This document shows, in pieces, positions 1 to 18,929 of a DNA stretch of 64,000 nucleotides. Source of the stretch: Stropharia rugosoannulata (lineage: Eukaryota; Basidiomycota; Agaricomycetes; Agaricales; Strophariaceae); assembly GCA_028532985.1 (NCBI GenBank), contig JANCIK010000009.1, positions 1,922,001 through 1,986,000 on the forward strand. Reading direction: 5' to 3'. The notes under the pieces were generated by a model, which was given only the letters and a program-made list of their open reading frames with translations, searched no databases and was not told the DNA's origin. The position numbers and the translations under genes are program-made. The number at the start of each line of letters is the position of its first letter. Position 1 is the first letter of the stretch.

Positions 1-3000
1 CCACGTGCTATACATGGCCGAGAGTCGAGACTGTTTCCCATGGGCCACCATCTCACTGCTTGTCCACTGCAGTCTCGACTCTTCGTATCTTGCTTGTTTC
101 TATGCTACAAGTACTACTCGGTCTACATACATGCACTCATCTAGGAGGACGCTACTCGAAGATGAACCTGTATTGTAAGACTTTTCAAAAGTACGCATCT
201 TTCCTCATGGCAATTTGCAATTTCATGGAGCTTGAGCTCTGACTCGGTATTACTGCTTCGTTCATACCCTTTTTGCTCCTGCATGATACGCAGACTTCAG
301 TTCCGGCTATCTATGTAGAGTCTGCGTATAGAAGGGGTCAACATCGTTTTGTTTTCTAGACTTCTTGTACCAGAGAATTCTCATGGCCCACCAAGACAAC
401 CTTTGTGCCCAAGTCCTTCAGTGCCGAGTATGTCCCATACGACTTACGCACGGCTTGTACAGTATGCACATGTAGTTGGCACTGGCGTCAAAGGTGACGC
501 TATGTTACGTCCTTTATGATTTACATTTGCAAAACTTGTTTCGTAAATTTGAACCCTGTGGGTATACGGGCTCAGCGCTCAGCGCTCATCCCTAAGCTCA
601 TTAAAGACTTTGAATTTTCGAATCGCACATACATCAGAAGGAGCTGTCTGAATGCTCCATCGGCGCTTATAGGACCTTTGCCGAACTTGTTACATACTTC
701 GAATTGAACATGACCAAATTTGCATCCCGCATAAGCATTACTACCTGTTACTATCTGTTGCTACACACAATTGTATTGCGCACACATAGAGGTAAATAAA
801 ACGAGTGAGGCCTAAACTTGCAAGAGAATCGTTCGATTGTTTGTTGAACTTTATTCTCTAAAATTTTAAAGGTGCTCTGGAATTAGGGAAAATGGGTGAC
901 TGCCACCATGAAGTTCCTTTGCGCCCGCTTTGTTTTGGGACCGTCCGGGGTGCAGGGACTTACTTATGTGCCGTGCTGCTGTATGATCACAAGTAATTCT
1001 GATGCAACAAGATGCAACTCGGCAGTACTACGGGCCCCCGGTTATTACAGAGCGCTCGAAACGTTATTAAACTCCGTCAAGCGACGCACATGGCAGAAGC
1101 ATGGGGTTAATCGATTATCGATAGACTCCAGTCTCCAGAATTGGCCGAGTCGCCCACACAACAAGACATACATAACCCAAAAAAGTCGGTGCTGAGTGCA
1201 TACATACCAGCTGGCTGTATGAACTTGTGCGTGAGCAACCAGCTGAGCTGCCTAGGGTGTCGCAGTCGGAGACGAACGTCTGACGACCACATGTAGATCG
1301 CACATACCAGCTAGAATTCTTAGTCTCTCAAAATGATCAAGAGCCTGGAAGACCCGGTAACTCGTAGCAAATTATAATACCTGGTAAAAGAGGTAAGGCG
1401 AGTTGAGAGTCTAGCTTTAAACCTGGGGTCTGGAGCTGAGGCCTTCGAAGACAGCGGACTGAGTAGCTAAATTCCAATAAATATTGTTGGGTCTCGTTGC
1501 ACAGTAAAATGCAACAATGTAAGTTTTGATCAGGAAGGTATGGTCCGGGACAGTCAGCGGCAACCCAGAAGTTCAACGTAAGGGTAAGTTTTGCCAAGTC
1601 GATGGAACACTAGACCGTCGACCGGGTTGAAGTATGTTGACTGGAGTATGCAGTTGAACGCCTAGATACACGCGGAGTTGGAGCTAGATGCGCTCAAGAT
1701 CTGAACGACGAGAACAAGTGTTCCAGCCAACATTAAAACATCAGGGACGGATGTTATATATGCATAGAGTAAAGACCATGTAAAGACAGTGTTAATTCTC
1801 TTTAGAGTTTGTTGTATGACGTTTCGCGATTGCTGGCCAGATCGGCTGACTGTAGAGATACGCCAGCACTCATATGGCTACGATGCAAGAAATAAAGAAG
1901 CCCACCAAAAAATGAAATAGGTACATAGCACCTGTGTTCGTATGCCTTGCAGCCATGAGCCTAGATCAATTGTAAGAAAGAAGGCAGTAAAATGCAATAT
2001 GTTCACTTACACACACGTGGAACTAAATCATCATACCACGCGGGCAACTTAAGTTGCCCTGTGTACCTTCAGGTACTTCCCCGCATACCCCAAGTCGAGT
2101 GTATCCCACGAAAGTTTACTACTCAGAAGGCCTTAGATGTGGGGCCATCGAGAGAAATAGTAATCTGCCAAAGGACCGGAAGGCGCACTGTGGGAGGGAT
2201 ACAACATACACGAGTCTCATAGCAATCATTACCTCCAGAATCCTACAGAGGACACGGAGCAAGAACTCGGTTGGAACTTGGGGCCGTTATTTGATTAAAT
2301 TACCAGAAGCACGGCGGAGGATGTTCCAGTTTCATCCATAAGTAGGTATACCTAGGCAGCGACGAGTTGGACCACGAGGACTGTTGAGGTTTAAGCTGGT
2401 TCAAGTCGAGCGACTTGTACGCGTTGTCATTACTTGGTCATTACCCTGCTTCGACCGTGGTTCGGGTTTGACCAGGTTATGTTCGCGTAAATACTTGTAA
2501 ATACGGAGTTAAAATTTCCAAAAGGGGATGGTACGGCTAGTTGGAGTTTGTGCATCACATGTGTGACTGAGGACCTTTTTGGACATTACAGTCGCCTTAC
2601 AGAGACGACCAGCCTTGTGATTATGTTTACTCTCATGCGCACTCGTTTCTAGTCACCGTACATGCTCTCGCAATCTAGGCCAAGACAAGAGGAATAATTT
2701 ATCATATGGAAAATGAGCCAGCTGGCCTCCGACGACTTCACCTTGTCGAGTGTCTACTAAACGTAGCTTGCGCTCTATCAATGTCCCAAGCCATCATTCA
2801 AAAGCTCTTTGAAAGCTCTGCAGAACTCTTGAACGTTCGCAACGAAGATTAGACACGGTTATGCATTTTGGTTGCTTAGAAGAGCTACCTAGAGCTACCG
2901 AATCTCCGCATTCTGGGTTATGCTTGGTCCCGTTCTGCCGTCTTCGGTGTCTACATGGACTTCAGGCAATATAGTCCTTATTGGACCGTCATATTTTCAA

Positions 3001-3180
3001 ATATTGAATGTGTATGCGCGTTCGCGCGTGCACTTCCTTCCTCTCGATTCGTCGTCCAGATCTCGTCCGCCTCTTCCGACCTTATTCGGGTGATGTGTGC
3101 CAATACGTCACTGAGTTTGTGTATAAAAAGCGCATATACAAATGCTGTTCTGCATCTCCTGCCTCTACACATCATTCACA
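1..3180. other. Gene-free left flank
   Basis: No open reading frame here has homology I recognise, a plausible intron series or a signal peptide; the longest frames are about 100 codons and look random. Base composition is fairly AT-rich and I see no long direct or inverted repeat, tRNA or transposon coding remnant. The last 200 bases are the promoter of the glucoamylase at 3181. The stretch may hold decayed mobile DNA too old to recognise by eye. Confidence 0.5.
3122..3128 (+). promoter_or_regulatory. TATA box of glucoamylase 1
   Basis: TATAAAA lies 53 nt upstream of the ATG at 3181, a usual distance for a short-leader, highly expressed fungal secreted enzyme gene. Confidence 0.6.
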
Positions 3181-5351
<2,171 letters not shown>

Positions 5352-6669
5352 AAAGTCAGAATGGCCGTTGCTGCGTACGATGAATGCAGCATGTCACAAA
5401 ATACTACCTTTTCTCCATTGATTGATGATTTGCTACGGAATAAATTCAAATAACTGTATCATATATCACCTTTGTTTATCATTCGACAAGTAGATACTCA
5501 ATAGGCATTTGGGCTCACCATGATGATCATTAAATAGATATATTCTTTTGGTGCCGTATTAAACTTGTGACTTGTGTGTATTTTTTTTTTTGACCTTGTT
5601 CAAGAAAACATCTCTCAAGAATAAAGTATGTACTGGTAATTGTCCTTAACTTCTACACTCAACTCGGCTGCATACTACGCGCGAAGTTCGCGGAGAAATT
5701 TAAGCGTTAACCTTGATCAATGATATGTCATGCGCAAGTTTGGCGCAAGTACTAATGCATTGGCGAACGAGGAAGTGAATTGGCATTACCTTCCCACGGT
5801 GAGGAACCACCGTCCGCATTCACTACACAACGTCCTTGGAGAAAGCGGACACCGGCCTAGTGACTGCTTCAAGACTGCTTCTACGAGTCAGCTATAATCT
5901 TGATTGGGCCTGAAATCCCCCCATACCAGCCCATGCCCCACACATCTGCCACGCGTGCTACATAACCACCGACACGTATGTACTACTTACAAGATACGCA
6001 TCAAAAACTCAATCTAGCCTCGTCGATATACAATCGATATAAGTAGTGCCTTAAACTACTGAAAACTGTTCAAAACTTGCTTCAAGATTATGTAACTCTT
6101 TGGTGGGTTTCGAGCTAGGCTCCAATTGCAACGCTAGAGTGCCATCTTATTGGCTCGTAAACTGCCAGTGAGTTTGCAGTGAGTACCATCAAACCGATTT
6201 GAATGGCCTGGACCTTCTGTAATTCTACTTTTGCAGTAGGTTGAAGTCAATGTCAACTCGGAGCTATCGGAAATATCTCTCTTAAGCGTACAATGTGGCG
6301 AATAGCGTCCTGGCTATGTACTTCGGGGCTCTTCGTGGCTAGCTGTATCAGGACATGCCTAGCCATTGGCCAAGCTCTCCAATCACATTTCGGAGTTCGG
6401 TCACTTTATTCGCATACGGCAGCCAGGTGATCACAATTGGTTCTGGGTATCATGTGGCTATTGAACGCGCTTTCTTCCATATCCATAAGGTTGTGAATGT
6501 ACATCATTTGCCCAGTCTCGGGTCTACTAGGTCTACTCGTGCTGCGTTCTTTGGATCCTAGGGATATTGTTTCCGCTGCTTCTGGATCTTGACATGGCAG
6601 ATATAAATATAGCTCGCTGGATGCAGCTCACTACAAGTCCTCTCTGTCTGTCGACTTCTGGAGCTTACA
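5352..6669. other. Intergenic region between tandem glucoamylases
   Basis: Holds the 3' end of glucoamylase 1 (an AATAAA-like signal near 5440, a T run near 5581) and the promoter of glucoamylase 2. No gene seen. Confidence 0.6.
6602..6608 (+). promoter_or_regulatory. TATA box of glucoamylase 2
   Basis: TATAAAT lies 61 nt upstream of the ATG at 6670, matching the spacing at the other two glucoamylase genes. Confidence 0.55.
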
Positions 6670-8825
<2,156 letters not shown>

Positions 8826-8950
8826 CTTGCCGCTGTAGACTACCATTCGGGACCCATTTGGGCTACAGTCACAGTACTTGCAAAATTACTACCTAAAAAA
8901 TACCAAGTGAGAGGTGTCGCGATAAAGAGGCAGGATCTACCGAGTGAAGG

Positions 8951-11728
8951 TTACATGTTTTGTGCGTCATAGAGTGATATGAAGTCAGAGATCGAACGAG
9001 TATATTTCTGAATTTCCGGGTGGCACTGAAGAGTTTGGTGTCGCGATAGAGCACACCTGATGAGACACCAGAAGTTAGCTAGGGCGACCAAAAGCAGAAA
9101 TTTAAAGCAGTACATGATTTGATGTCCAACCAAAGATCGAAATAAAACAGTATCTGTCGTTGTATTCACAAGCATAGAAGTTCCATCAAGAAACATGAGC
9201 ATATATGCGCCTCCATTGGCAGTTCCAGAAGCATAAAAGAGTTGGCACCACCCAACAGATGGCAAGAACCGGGCGTTATCCAGGAGAGCATCCCCAGATG
9301 GAGCCATAACGTCGGAAGTATATTCGCCAGTTCTGCGCGAGCAAAAGGCGCCCTGAGGGAAGCCCATGACCGAAGTGCCTTCCTGCCCCACAGCTTTTGG
9401 GTCTTCAATATATCGGCAAGATTCTAGAAGCTCTAGTAGCATTTTGAGTCCTTTCTTAGACTCAGCACTCAGTTCGTTCCCAAGGAGGAGGGCAAAGACA
9501 TCATCCAGACATCGACACGGCTTGCAGAGCTTTCTCCATTCTGTACCCAGATCTCCAACGAGTCTTTCAGCGAATTCTACAAATTGGCGCTGTCGGGAAT
9601 ACTGGATCCGCACAGTAGCTGACTGCCCTTTGGACTGGGGGCCCGCGGACGAGTTGTCCAATTTGTTAGCACCAGACAACGCGTTCTCGTCGTCGTAGAG
9701 AAGAATTTCTACATCAGCTTGAGGAGAGTTCGACATCAAAGAGAATTTCATCCCAGATTCATATATGACTACCTGTTCGCAGCATAGATGAGCATATAAG
9801 TATATAGAGAATGAGTTGACGCACGCGAGGAATCTTCCGTTTAAGTCGACCAATAAAATTAGCAACATCGTTGTACTGCTTCCAATAAGCCGACGGTAAA
9901 CATTCTAGATCGTAATGATGAATCGGCTCTAGTAAACAGGAAGGAATCGACAAGTGAGGCGCATCGAATATCTTAATCTGTATCCAGGGTCAGCGGACGA
10001 CACATAAAGAAAGGAGTTGATACTACAGATGCGCCTTGGCTTGATATCAACATGACCTGATCACCCTTTAACCCTTGACGGCGCTGATGATGGCGGAAGT
10101 CCACGAGAATTGACTGCGACTTTAAGACTGTGACGGATCCCGACGCAAGTCGATGGATTTTTGGGCTGAGTGAACTTGTATCAAGCGGCAGAGGCCGTAC
10201 TGTCCCTATTGGAAGAACAGGCAGAGTGGGAGAAAGCTTTCCAATGTCAAACTGATAGCTTTCCAACCGCGCATTCTTTTGCGGTAGCTTGTTATCATCA
10301 TCAAGTTGCGATTTGTCCAAGACGTCCAATGCAGGAGGATTTGGTTCAGGTACTACAGTACATTTCCCCTCCGTAGGATAGCGTGAGACGACCGTGTCTG
10401 AGCAAGACGAGTATTTGGCACGGAGAAACTGTGGAAGAGCTATGTTGCCAATATCTAGTAATGGTCGTCGTTTTTGCAGGACAGGTGCATTGGTCGAGGG
10501 TGTCTTATATTCAAATTCTACTGTGACTGTCTCTTGTTCGCCAACTTGAGTTTCCTGGCCATTTTCCGAGTTGAGTGGATGTGACACGGACGTCAGGTGC
10601 TCAGAAAGGAAGGGATGCTTGAGAATCTGGTGAGCCTTCAGACGTTCGCTGGGAGACTGGAAATTAATCAGCTAAAGACATCGAGAGCATGATTTGTAAA
10701 GCATACCTGGTTTAAAAGACCAAGTACCAACTCACATAATTGAGCAGAATGATTGATGAAACCTATCCGAAATCGTTTGACGTCCAACAGAGGGTTTACT
10801 GGAGGGCTGCCCTGTCAAATTATTAGTCCCATCAGGGCGATCATTTCTGGAGTGACTTACTCCTGTACAAATATATAATATACATCCAAACGCCCATGTG
10901 TCTAGCGAGAAGTCGTAGAAAGATGGATTTTCCTTTAACTCTCTAGCTACAAGTTAGCATAGACTTTACATGGATTGGCGGAGGAATTTTTCACGGTGCG
11001 GCGTGTACGGCAGTCGCCAATGACGTTGCGTCAAAGCCTTGATTTTTATCTTGTCGCCGCGCATATTTAAAGTTACTTATTTTCTGTAATAATTACGTTT
11101 GGTAACAGGCAACTGATGATGATGAGAAGACATACCGGTTGAAAGCCTTGTCCTATCAGGATACACGTTGAACTGAGGTGCCCATGGACGATCGCCTCTT
11201 TTTCCAAGTAACAAAGCGCCGCTGACACCCCTTTCACAACGTGACGCAGCTCTGTATCTCCTAGAGTAGGTGGCTTGCGTGTATGTAAATACTGGTTCAA
11301 GCTTCCTTCGCTACAATGCTCTAAAACATGGTAGTCAAAATTTTCAGAATCGGAGAAAACGACACAATGAAGGGTGACAATGTTGGGGTGCGAAAGGGCT
11401 TGATGAAGTGAAGCAGATGTTGTTATGGTCTCCGAGCGAGTTACCTGTTGGTTATGTGCAGGTTAGTCCGAGCTTATCTGCGGCGGTGTACATGTACAAC
11501 ACCTTTTTCAAAACGATGTTTCGCCCCCGTAGTCTGCCTCGGGTACTTATAGCTTGATAAATAACAGTGGTAGTAGATGACGCGAGCTCCTTGACGAATT
11601 CATAGTCCTTTTAAGAATTGGCATGAATATGCCATGCACTCGCGGCTCCCCAAAAACCATGAACGTACCTTGGAGAGAAATGCAGGAAAATTCGTGCCCC
11701 TCAGTTTGCCTCCACTTAGGCGTTCCAT
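8951..11728 (-). CDS. PLK4-like polo-family protein with degenerate kinase domain
   Basis: Multi-exon minus-strand gene with ATG at 11728-11726. The N-terminal protein-kinase fold is recognisable: VLKK at about residues 52-55, HPNIVTL, an APE segment, and an F-helix LDTWAFGC. The catalytic motifs are lost. The glycine loop reads ELASSTTTVIYQ, the HRD loop reads HGHLSSTC (about residues 142-149), and the DFG position reads NFK (about 162-164) after splicing the intron near 11080-11145. The middle and C-terminal parts follow PLK4/SAK architecture: a cryptic polo-box pair region (YDLECLPSAYWKQYNDVANF) and a last polo-box-like strand set (LPSVGWCQLF then MFLDGTSMLV). It is therefore best called a polo-like pseudokinase. 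PLK4 normally controls centriole duplication, but this fungus should lack centrioles, so the role is unknown. It is head-to-head with the phosphodiesterase gene. Exon joins after 10600 are less certain. Confidence 0.8.
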
Positions 11729-12047
11729 TTTATTCACACCTTAATGTTTAGACAGACATCGTAGGAAGATGAATCAGTGCGCGAGCAGAATGAAACAACG
11801 ACTTTGCAACGACTCCGGCATATGGTTAATTGGTCGATCGGCGGCAGAGCCGCATTTGGAAGTCTGGACGGTGCTTGAAAGGGGCATCAAGGCTGAGTCC
11901 ATTCGTCCCGTCCAACTTCCACTCACTGCTTATGCTGCCTTCGACTGTTTAACTACATAATACGCGCCTGCCTTCTTTTAGCTATCAAGCCTATAATATA
12001 AACAACCATCTGTCGAGAGGTCAGGCCAGTAATTATCCGTACTCCCA
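11729..12047. other. Short divergent promoter
   Basis: About 320 bp separating the start codons of the polo-like gene (-) and the phosphodiesterase gene (+), presumably a shared bidirectional promoter. No separate gene is visible. Confidence 0.6.
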
Positions 12048-14178
12048 ATGTCCAGCAGTTTCCCTTCCCCGAAACACTCTGCTGGTCTTCCAGGCCCATC
12101 CCATAGTCCCGAAGAACGGAAGGCGCTTCTGCTCAATGTAGACCTTGATGCCGACGACACCTCTTCTATCTCGAGTACCGAGTCTCGCCCCCGAACTTGG
12201 TCACGAAGGACAGTAACAATGACAGCCATTGCGTTTATCGTACTGCTAGTCACAGGGACCTTCGCTCGTACGGTCTTGTTCGCTGGAGGGACATGGTCAG
12301 GAAATAGGCAGACTGAGGTGTCGCTCCAGGCTCTCCCATCCAATGGCACAGAAGTGTTCAATCGCACTGTAATCATTGTCTCTATAGACGGGCTCAGGTT
12401 GGCACACTTACGCTTACGCTCCTGCTTTCTGCATAGCTAATCTGAGAATAGGGCCGATTACCTAGACCGTGGGCTGACACCTCACCTCCTCGCTCTCAGC
12501 CAGAAGGGCTTAAGGGCAAAGTCTATGAAGCCTATTTTTCCTGTAAGTACGCTCTCTTCCTGGACATATCGTTGTTAATTTATATACAACCCCAGACTTT
12601 GACATTCCCGTAAGTATCAGGGTACGCACTCGCCCCATGCCGCATTGACTTATATCGAGATAGGAATCATTGGGCTTTAATGTATGTTGACATCTTTTCT
12701 GGCACGCAGAATGGCTCAACCATTCAATAGGACAGGACTATATGCTGAATCTCATGGGATTGTTGCTAATGTGAGTGTTTCTAAGGCTCGTTATGATCAG
12801 TTTTTTCTTGAATAAGGCCTCCAGAACTTTTGGGACCCTGTTGCCAAAGTAGAGTTCCACTACAATCAACTGTCTTCTGCATGGAATCCCGCTTTTTGGT
12901 TAGGCGAACCAGTACGTACTCAAATGGCTCTGTTTGGCAATTTAGTTGCTTACTGGTTTTAGATGTGGGAGACGGCTGAGAAGGCCGGTGTAATTACAGC
13001 GAATCTCATGTGGTAAGGAAATTCTTACTTTCGGAGGACTGTGTAAGCCAAGCGAGGAATAGGCCAGGACCCCCAAAAACAACATCCGGGGCGTCATCGA
13101 CTTATTTCGTGCCTTGGAAGGTAATTTAACGCGTGCAATATGTTAGGTCTATTCTAACCGTGGCGTAGGACAAAGTGGCCCTTGACGTGAAGCTCAAGCA
13201 GATTCTCCAATGGATTGATCTTCCTTTAGAGAAGAGACCACAACTCATAATGAGTAAGTGTGCAGCCTATTTACTAACAGCTAACTGACTATTAATTATT
13301 TGGAAGTGTATGAGCCGTCTCTAGATCAAGCGGGTCACAAAGCAGGTCCCAACTCTCACCTGGTCAATGTAAGTAGCTGGCTTTCCTTTGTTAGGACTTG
13401 GAATACTCACTTGACCTTCCTAGGTGACATTATCAGAAGTTGATAAGTTCGCCAAGGACCTTCATGATTCTCTGGCGGCTAGGAATCTAATAGATATTGT
13501 GGACGTCGTCTTCGTCAGCGACCATGGGATGACAGACACCAGCCACCCCGAGTCAATATTCGTGAATGAAATCCTTGGCGAAGAAGGCTTAAAAGACATC
13601 GAACACGAGGATGGGTGGCCTTGCGTTGGATTGCGATTCCACAGCCAAGCGAATACCACGAGGCATCTGCAGGTGCTGTTAGAAGCATCCTACGAGAATG
13701 CCGACAAGTTCGCAGTTTACACACATGATACTATGCCGGAGCGATATCACTTTGCGCATCATGAACGCATTGCACCCATATATGTTGTGCCCAAAATTGG
13801 GTATATACTTACTACCGATCCTGCCAACGACGACCCAATGAGCAAAGGAGTAGGTGACTTATTATGCACACTTATAGTTTTATCCCTAACGCCGTGGACA
13901 TACAGAATCATGGGTATGACAACGACGAGCCGTCAATGCAAGCCATGTTCGTTGCTCATGGACCCTTCTCTGCGGATGTCAAGGCGCAACATCAACGCAG
14001 ATCCCTTTCTGCTCACTCTCGAAGCAACAATGGTTGGCATTCCACTGCCGACAACAATTATATCATGGAGTCTTTCCAAAACGTCGAAATATACAACCTA
14101 GTCATGAAGCTACTCGGAATTAGCGATTACGCTGCGCCGACCAACGGAACTACTGGATTTTGGGATCAGTATCTCTAA
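12048..14178 (+). CDS. Ectonucleotide pyrophosphatase/phosphodiesterase (NPP family), type II membrane protein
   Basis: Hydrolyses nucleotide pyrophosphate or phosphodiester bonds at the cell surface or in the secretory/vacuolar lumen. A cytosolic N-terminus of about 55 residues precedes one membrane anchor (AIAFIVLLVTGTF), giving a type II topology, and then the alkaline-phosphatase-superfamily fold. Seen in order: VSIDGLR (metal Asp), PTLTFPNHWAL with the nucleophilic Thr, QAGHKAGP, SDHGM, and NHGYDN, which is created by splicing out 13851-13905. Many introns of 50-60 nt interrupt the first half. The C-terminus reads NVEIYNLVMKLLGI, the usual end of the family's catalytic domain, then a short tail. 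All metal ligands I can identify are intact. Fungal homologues serve phosphate scavenging, but the substrate here is not determined. Confidence 0.92.
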
Positions 14179-14438
14179 TTTTTCACGAAGATATATCTTT
14201 ACGTGTACAATATCTACTAATTAATAAATAGACCCGTAAAACCAGTTGCATTTGAGTTACGAAAGGCGCTAGCAGGATTATAATATTACATCGCAGAAGG
14301 TCAATCAATGGGAAGCATAACGGTTCTTAGCCCTAACCAGAAGCTATTATGGAACAATGATAAAAAGGTCGAGGCAATACTGCAGTGATGCGTAGGCCTA
14401 ACTTTAGTGGTGTATAAGTCTGACAACCTCCCGGTCTC

Positions 14439-15490
14439 TTAATGATGGCCTTCTGCATCAAATACCATGTCATTTGCACCAAGGTGTGCTCCTGTAGTTG
14501 GAATATAAGCGGCCTCGGGGAGACCTGTCTCATCCAAACCCTCGGCAGCTTCAATAATTTCGTAGAGCCGGGAAGCGACCTCTGGGGGAGGAACCCGACC
14601 ACCTAAGATATCGCGTGCTGGGACTGGTGAGCCGTAGAAATCGCGATTGGCGTCCTTTCTTTCAATAAGAACCGTCCCTTCTAAAGATAACCCTGCGAAC
14701 AGACCTGCAGTACATTGCCAGTGGTCAGGAAAAGAAGATAGGTGAGATAGATGACTGCACACCCTTAGATTTGGAGTAGGAGAACATCGGCGCCGGGTGT
14801 GCAAGAGACGCCTGCACGCTGCCTCCAGTGCCAATGGGTCCTGCCGCCGCGCTTATGTTGCCGCCTATGGTAACATTTCCGCCTATGGAGAATGCGCGGA
14901 CAGCGTCTTCGCTGTTCAGCACAATCACGAAGTCGGTGATGTCTGCGCCGATCTGGAGCCCCCAGCCTACACCTCCCGTTGCAATGCACGACGGCGCCGA
15001 CCATGACCCATCAGGAAGACGAGCGATGACGAGCCCGGAGCCGGCTTTGCCTGAGAAAACGAATCCTGCTTTGACAACTTGGAAGATGGCGAGGCCTGTA
15101 CAGTCCGAGAGAGCGCAGGATTGGAGGGAAGGGAGGGAAGGGAGGAAAGGGGTGTCATCGCATCAGGCGCACAGTACCTAGAGGACGAACTCACCTCGTG
15201 CTCTCTGGAGGACGGCCTTGGGGATGGCGTTAAGTGCTGATTCGGGGCGGTCAGGATCCGCTGTGGGATGTTTGTTCGTCTAAGCCCAAGTCAAGGCAAA
15301 TAAGGGGACCATAAATACCCAAGAAGCTATCTAATATCTTCGCAGCTTTCTCTGCCTCGCCTGGCAATGAAAAAGTCTGCACAAAATCTCGTGAGCCAGA
15401 GGCGACCTTGGTGCCACTTGTTTGGATGAACGCTGACGCCTGCAGGCCGGCCTTCTGGGCACCTTTGCGGAACTTGTCAAGCATAGACAT
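14439..15490 (-). CDS. SYLF/Ysc84-domain lipid- and actin-associated protein
   Basis: A four-exon gene that is nearly all SYLF domain: ESALNAIPKAVLQRAR, then GLAIFQVVKAGFVFSGK, GSGLVIARL, SAPSCIATGGVGWGLQIGAD, DFVIVLNS and IGGNVTIGGN, ending with GLFAGLSLEG and FYGSPVPARDIL. Yeast Ysc84/Lsb3 and animal SH3YL1 share this domain, which binds phosphoinositides and takes part in actin patch assembly and endocytosis. No C-terminal SH3 domain follows, so this is the SYLF-only form common in basidiomycetes. The start at 15490 gives an N-terminal segment of basic and hydrophobic residues without a signal peptide. It converges with the phosphodiesterase gene. A cytosolic endocytic role is inferred from the family. 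Confidence 0.92.
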
Positions 15491-15930
15491 GACGCCTCAA
15501 GCTTTCAGATAAACACGGGAAACAAAGAGAAGTGATTTGATGGTAGGAATTCAGTCAGTAGCTAATAAAGGACTCAGGAGCTGTGTAAGAGTCACCCAAC
15601 TCCTTACTTACGTCATCTGTTATACCGGGTATGTTCTTGCAAATGTTCTGTGGCAATTCCAAGGCAATTCTGCGTAATGTAACTCAAGTAGTTTATTGAG
15701 TCCTTAGCAGTTCTGTAAACGATGTCGAAACAACGCTGAGCAAGGCCAAGTATGGGATTTACATGGTTTGCAAGATGTTTTGATTTGGCTTTGATTTATG
15801 AAAATAACAATTCAACGAAAGCAAAAGGAAAGACTCGCGAAAGTAGAAATACTATCCATTTCCCTACCATTCCCTAGTACGCGATGTATACATTACGATA
15901 AATCAGTCCCCTTGCACGCAAACATTTAAT
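15491..15930. other. Intergenic region upstream of the SYLF gene
   Basis: 440 bp containing the SYLF promoter and the 3' flank of glucoamylase 3. No gene or repeat seen. Confidence 0.55.
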
Positions 15931-18180
<2,250 letters not shown>

Positions 18181-18929
18181 CCGAGAAGAAAATTGCAGGT
18201 CCGAGGCGACCAGCAGGAATGAAGCGTCATTTATACGTCAGGGTGAGCTCAAAATAGTGCTTAAATCCCCAATGTCCGAGAGAAGCTCCCCTGGACGAGC
18301 GCATGGCGCATTTATACACGGATGCTCAGCTGTTCGCCTCCAGTTTTAAGTATAGTCAATGTTCATGCTACTTGCAGCATAAATAGTTTCGAGCTGAAGT
18401 TCCGGTCTGAGTGACTGCTTGCTGCGAAGTTGTATCATAATCGATAGTCTTTAGACAGCCTTGAATTCATCGGGTTGTGACGACAGTTAATGAGAGCTAT
18501 TATAGACAGAGTTTGTAGCCCCTAGACTCTAGTCTAACAAAAGGCTGCTAAGCCGCATTGAGGAGAGCATGATAACTCCCTCGTCATCAGTGCAGTCTGA
18601 CATGCCCAGTCGGGCTTGGAGCTCACTTGACAGTATTTCCCGGGGAGAAGAGCTGCCAAAGTCATGAGATGTTAAAAATCATATGGATACGGACACTAAC
18701 AGTGGAAGAATTTGGAAAGACGGGAAGAAGGTGATTGCAAGGTCAATGGCATCACCTATGATCCCAAATTGGCAGTATACACCCACGTTCACCATGATCT
18801 ACCGAAACTTAGTTGAAACAATTGGATTGTGTGCACTCGTTTTGAAAGTACTTAGTCTTTCGCCGCTTGCGGAATATTAGCAACATTATGCTATGTGTAC
18901 TACAGACTCAAACCACGTATATATGAGAA
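18181..18929. other. Promoter region of glucoamylase 3 and 3' flank of the nuclease gene
   Basis: 750 bp with the glucoamylase 3 TATA box near its left end. No gene seen; the small frame at 18683-18880 has no recognisable product. Confidence 0.55.
18229..18235 (-). promoter_or_regulatory. TATA box of glucoamylase 3
   Basis: TATAAAT on the minus strand, 49 nt upstream of the ATG at 18180. Confidence 0.55.

Noticed and set aside
896..1195. 99-codon plus-strand frame
   Set aside because: No recognised homology, no plausible start context or introns, and random-looking composition.
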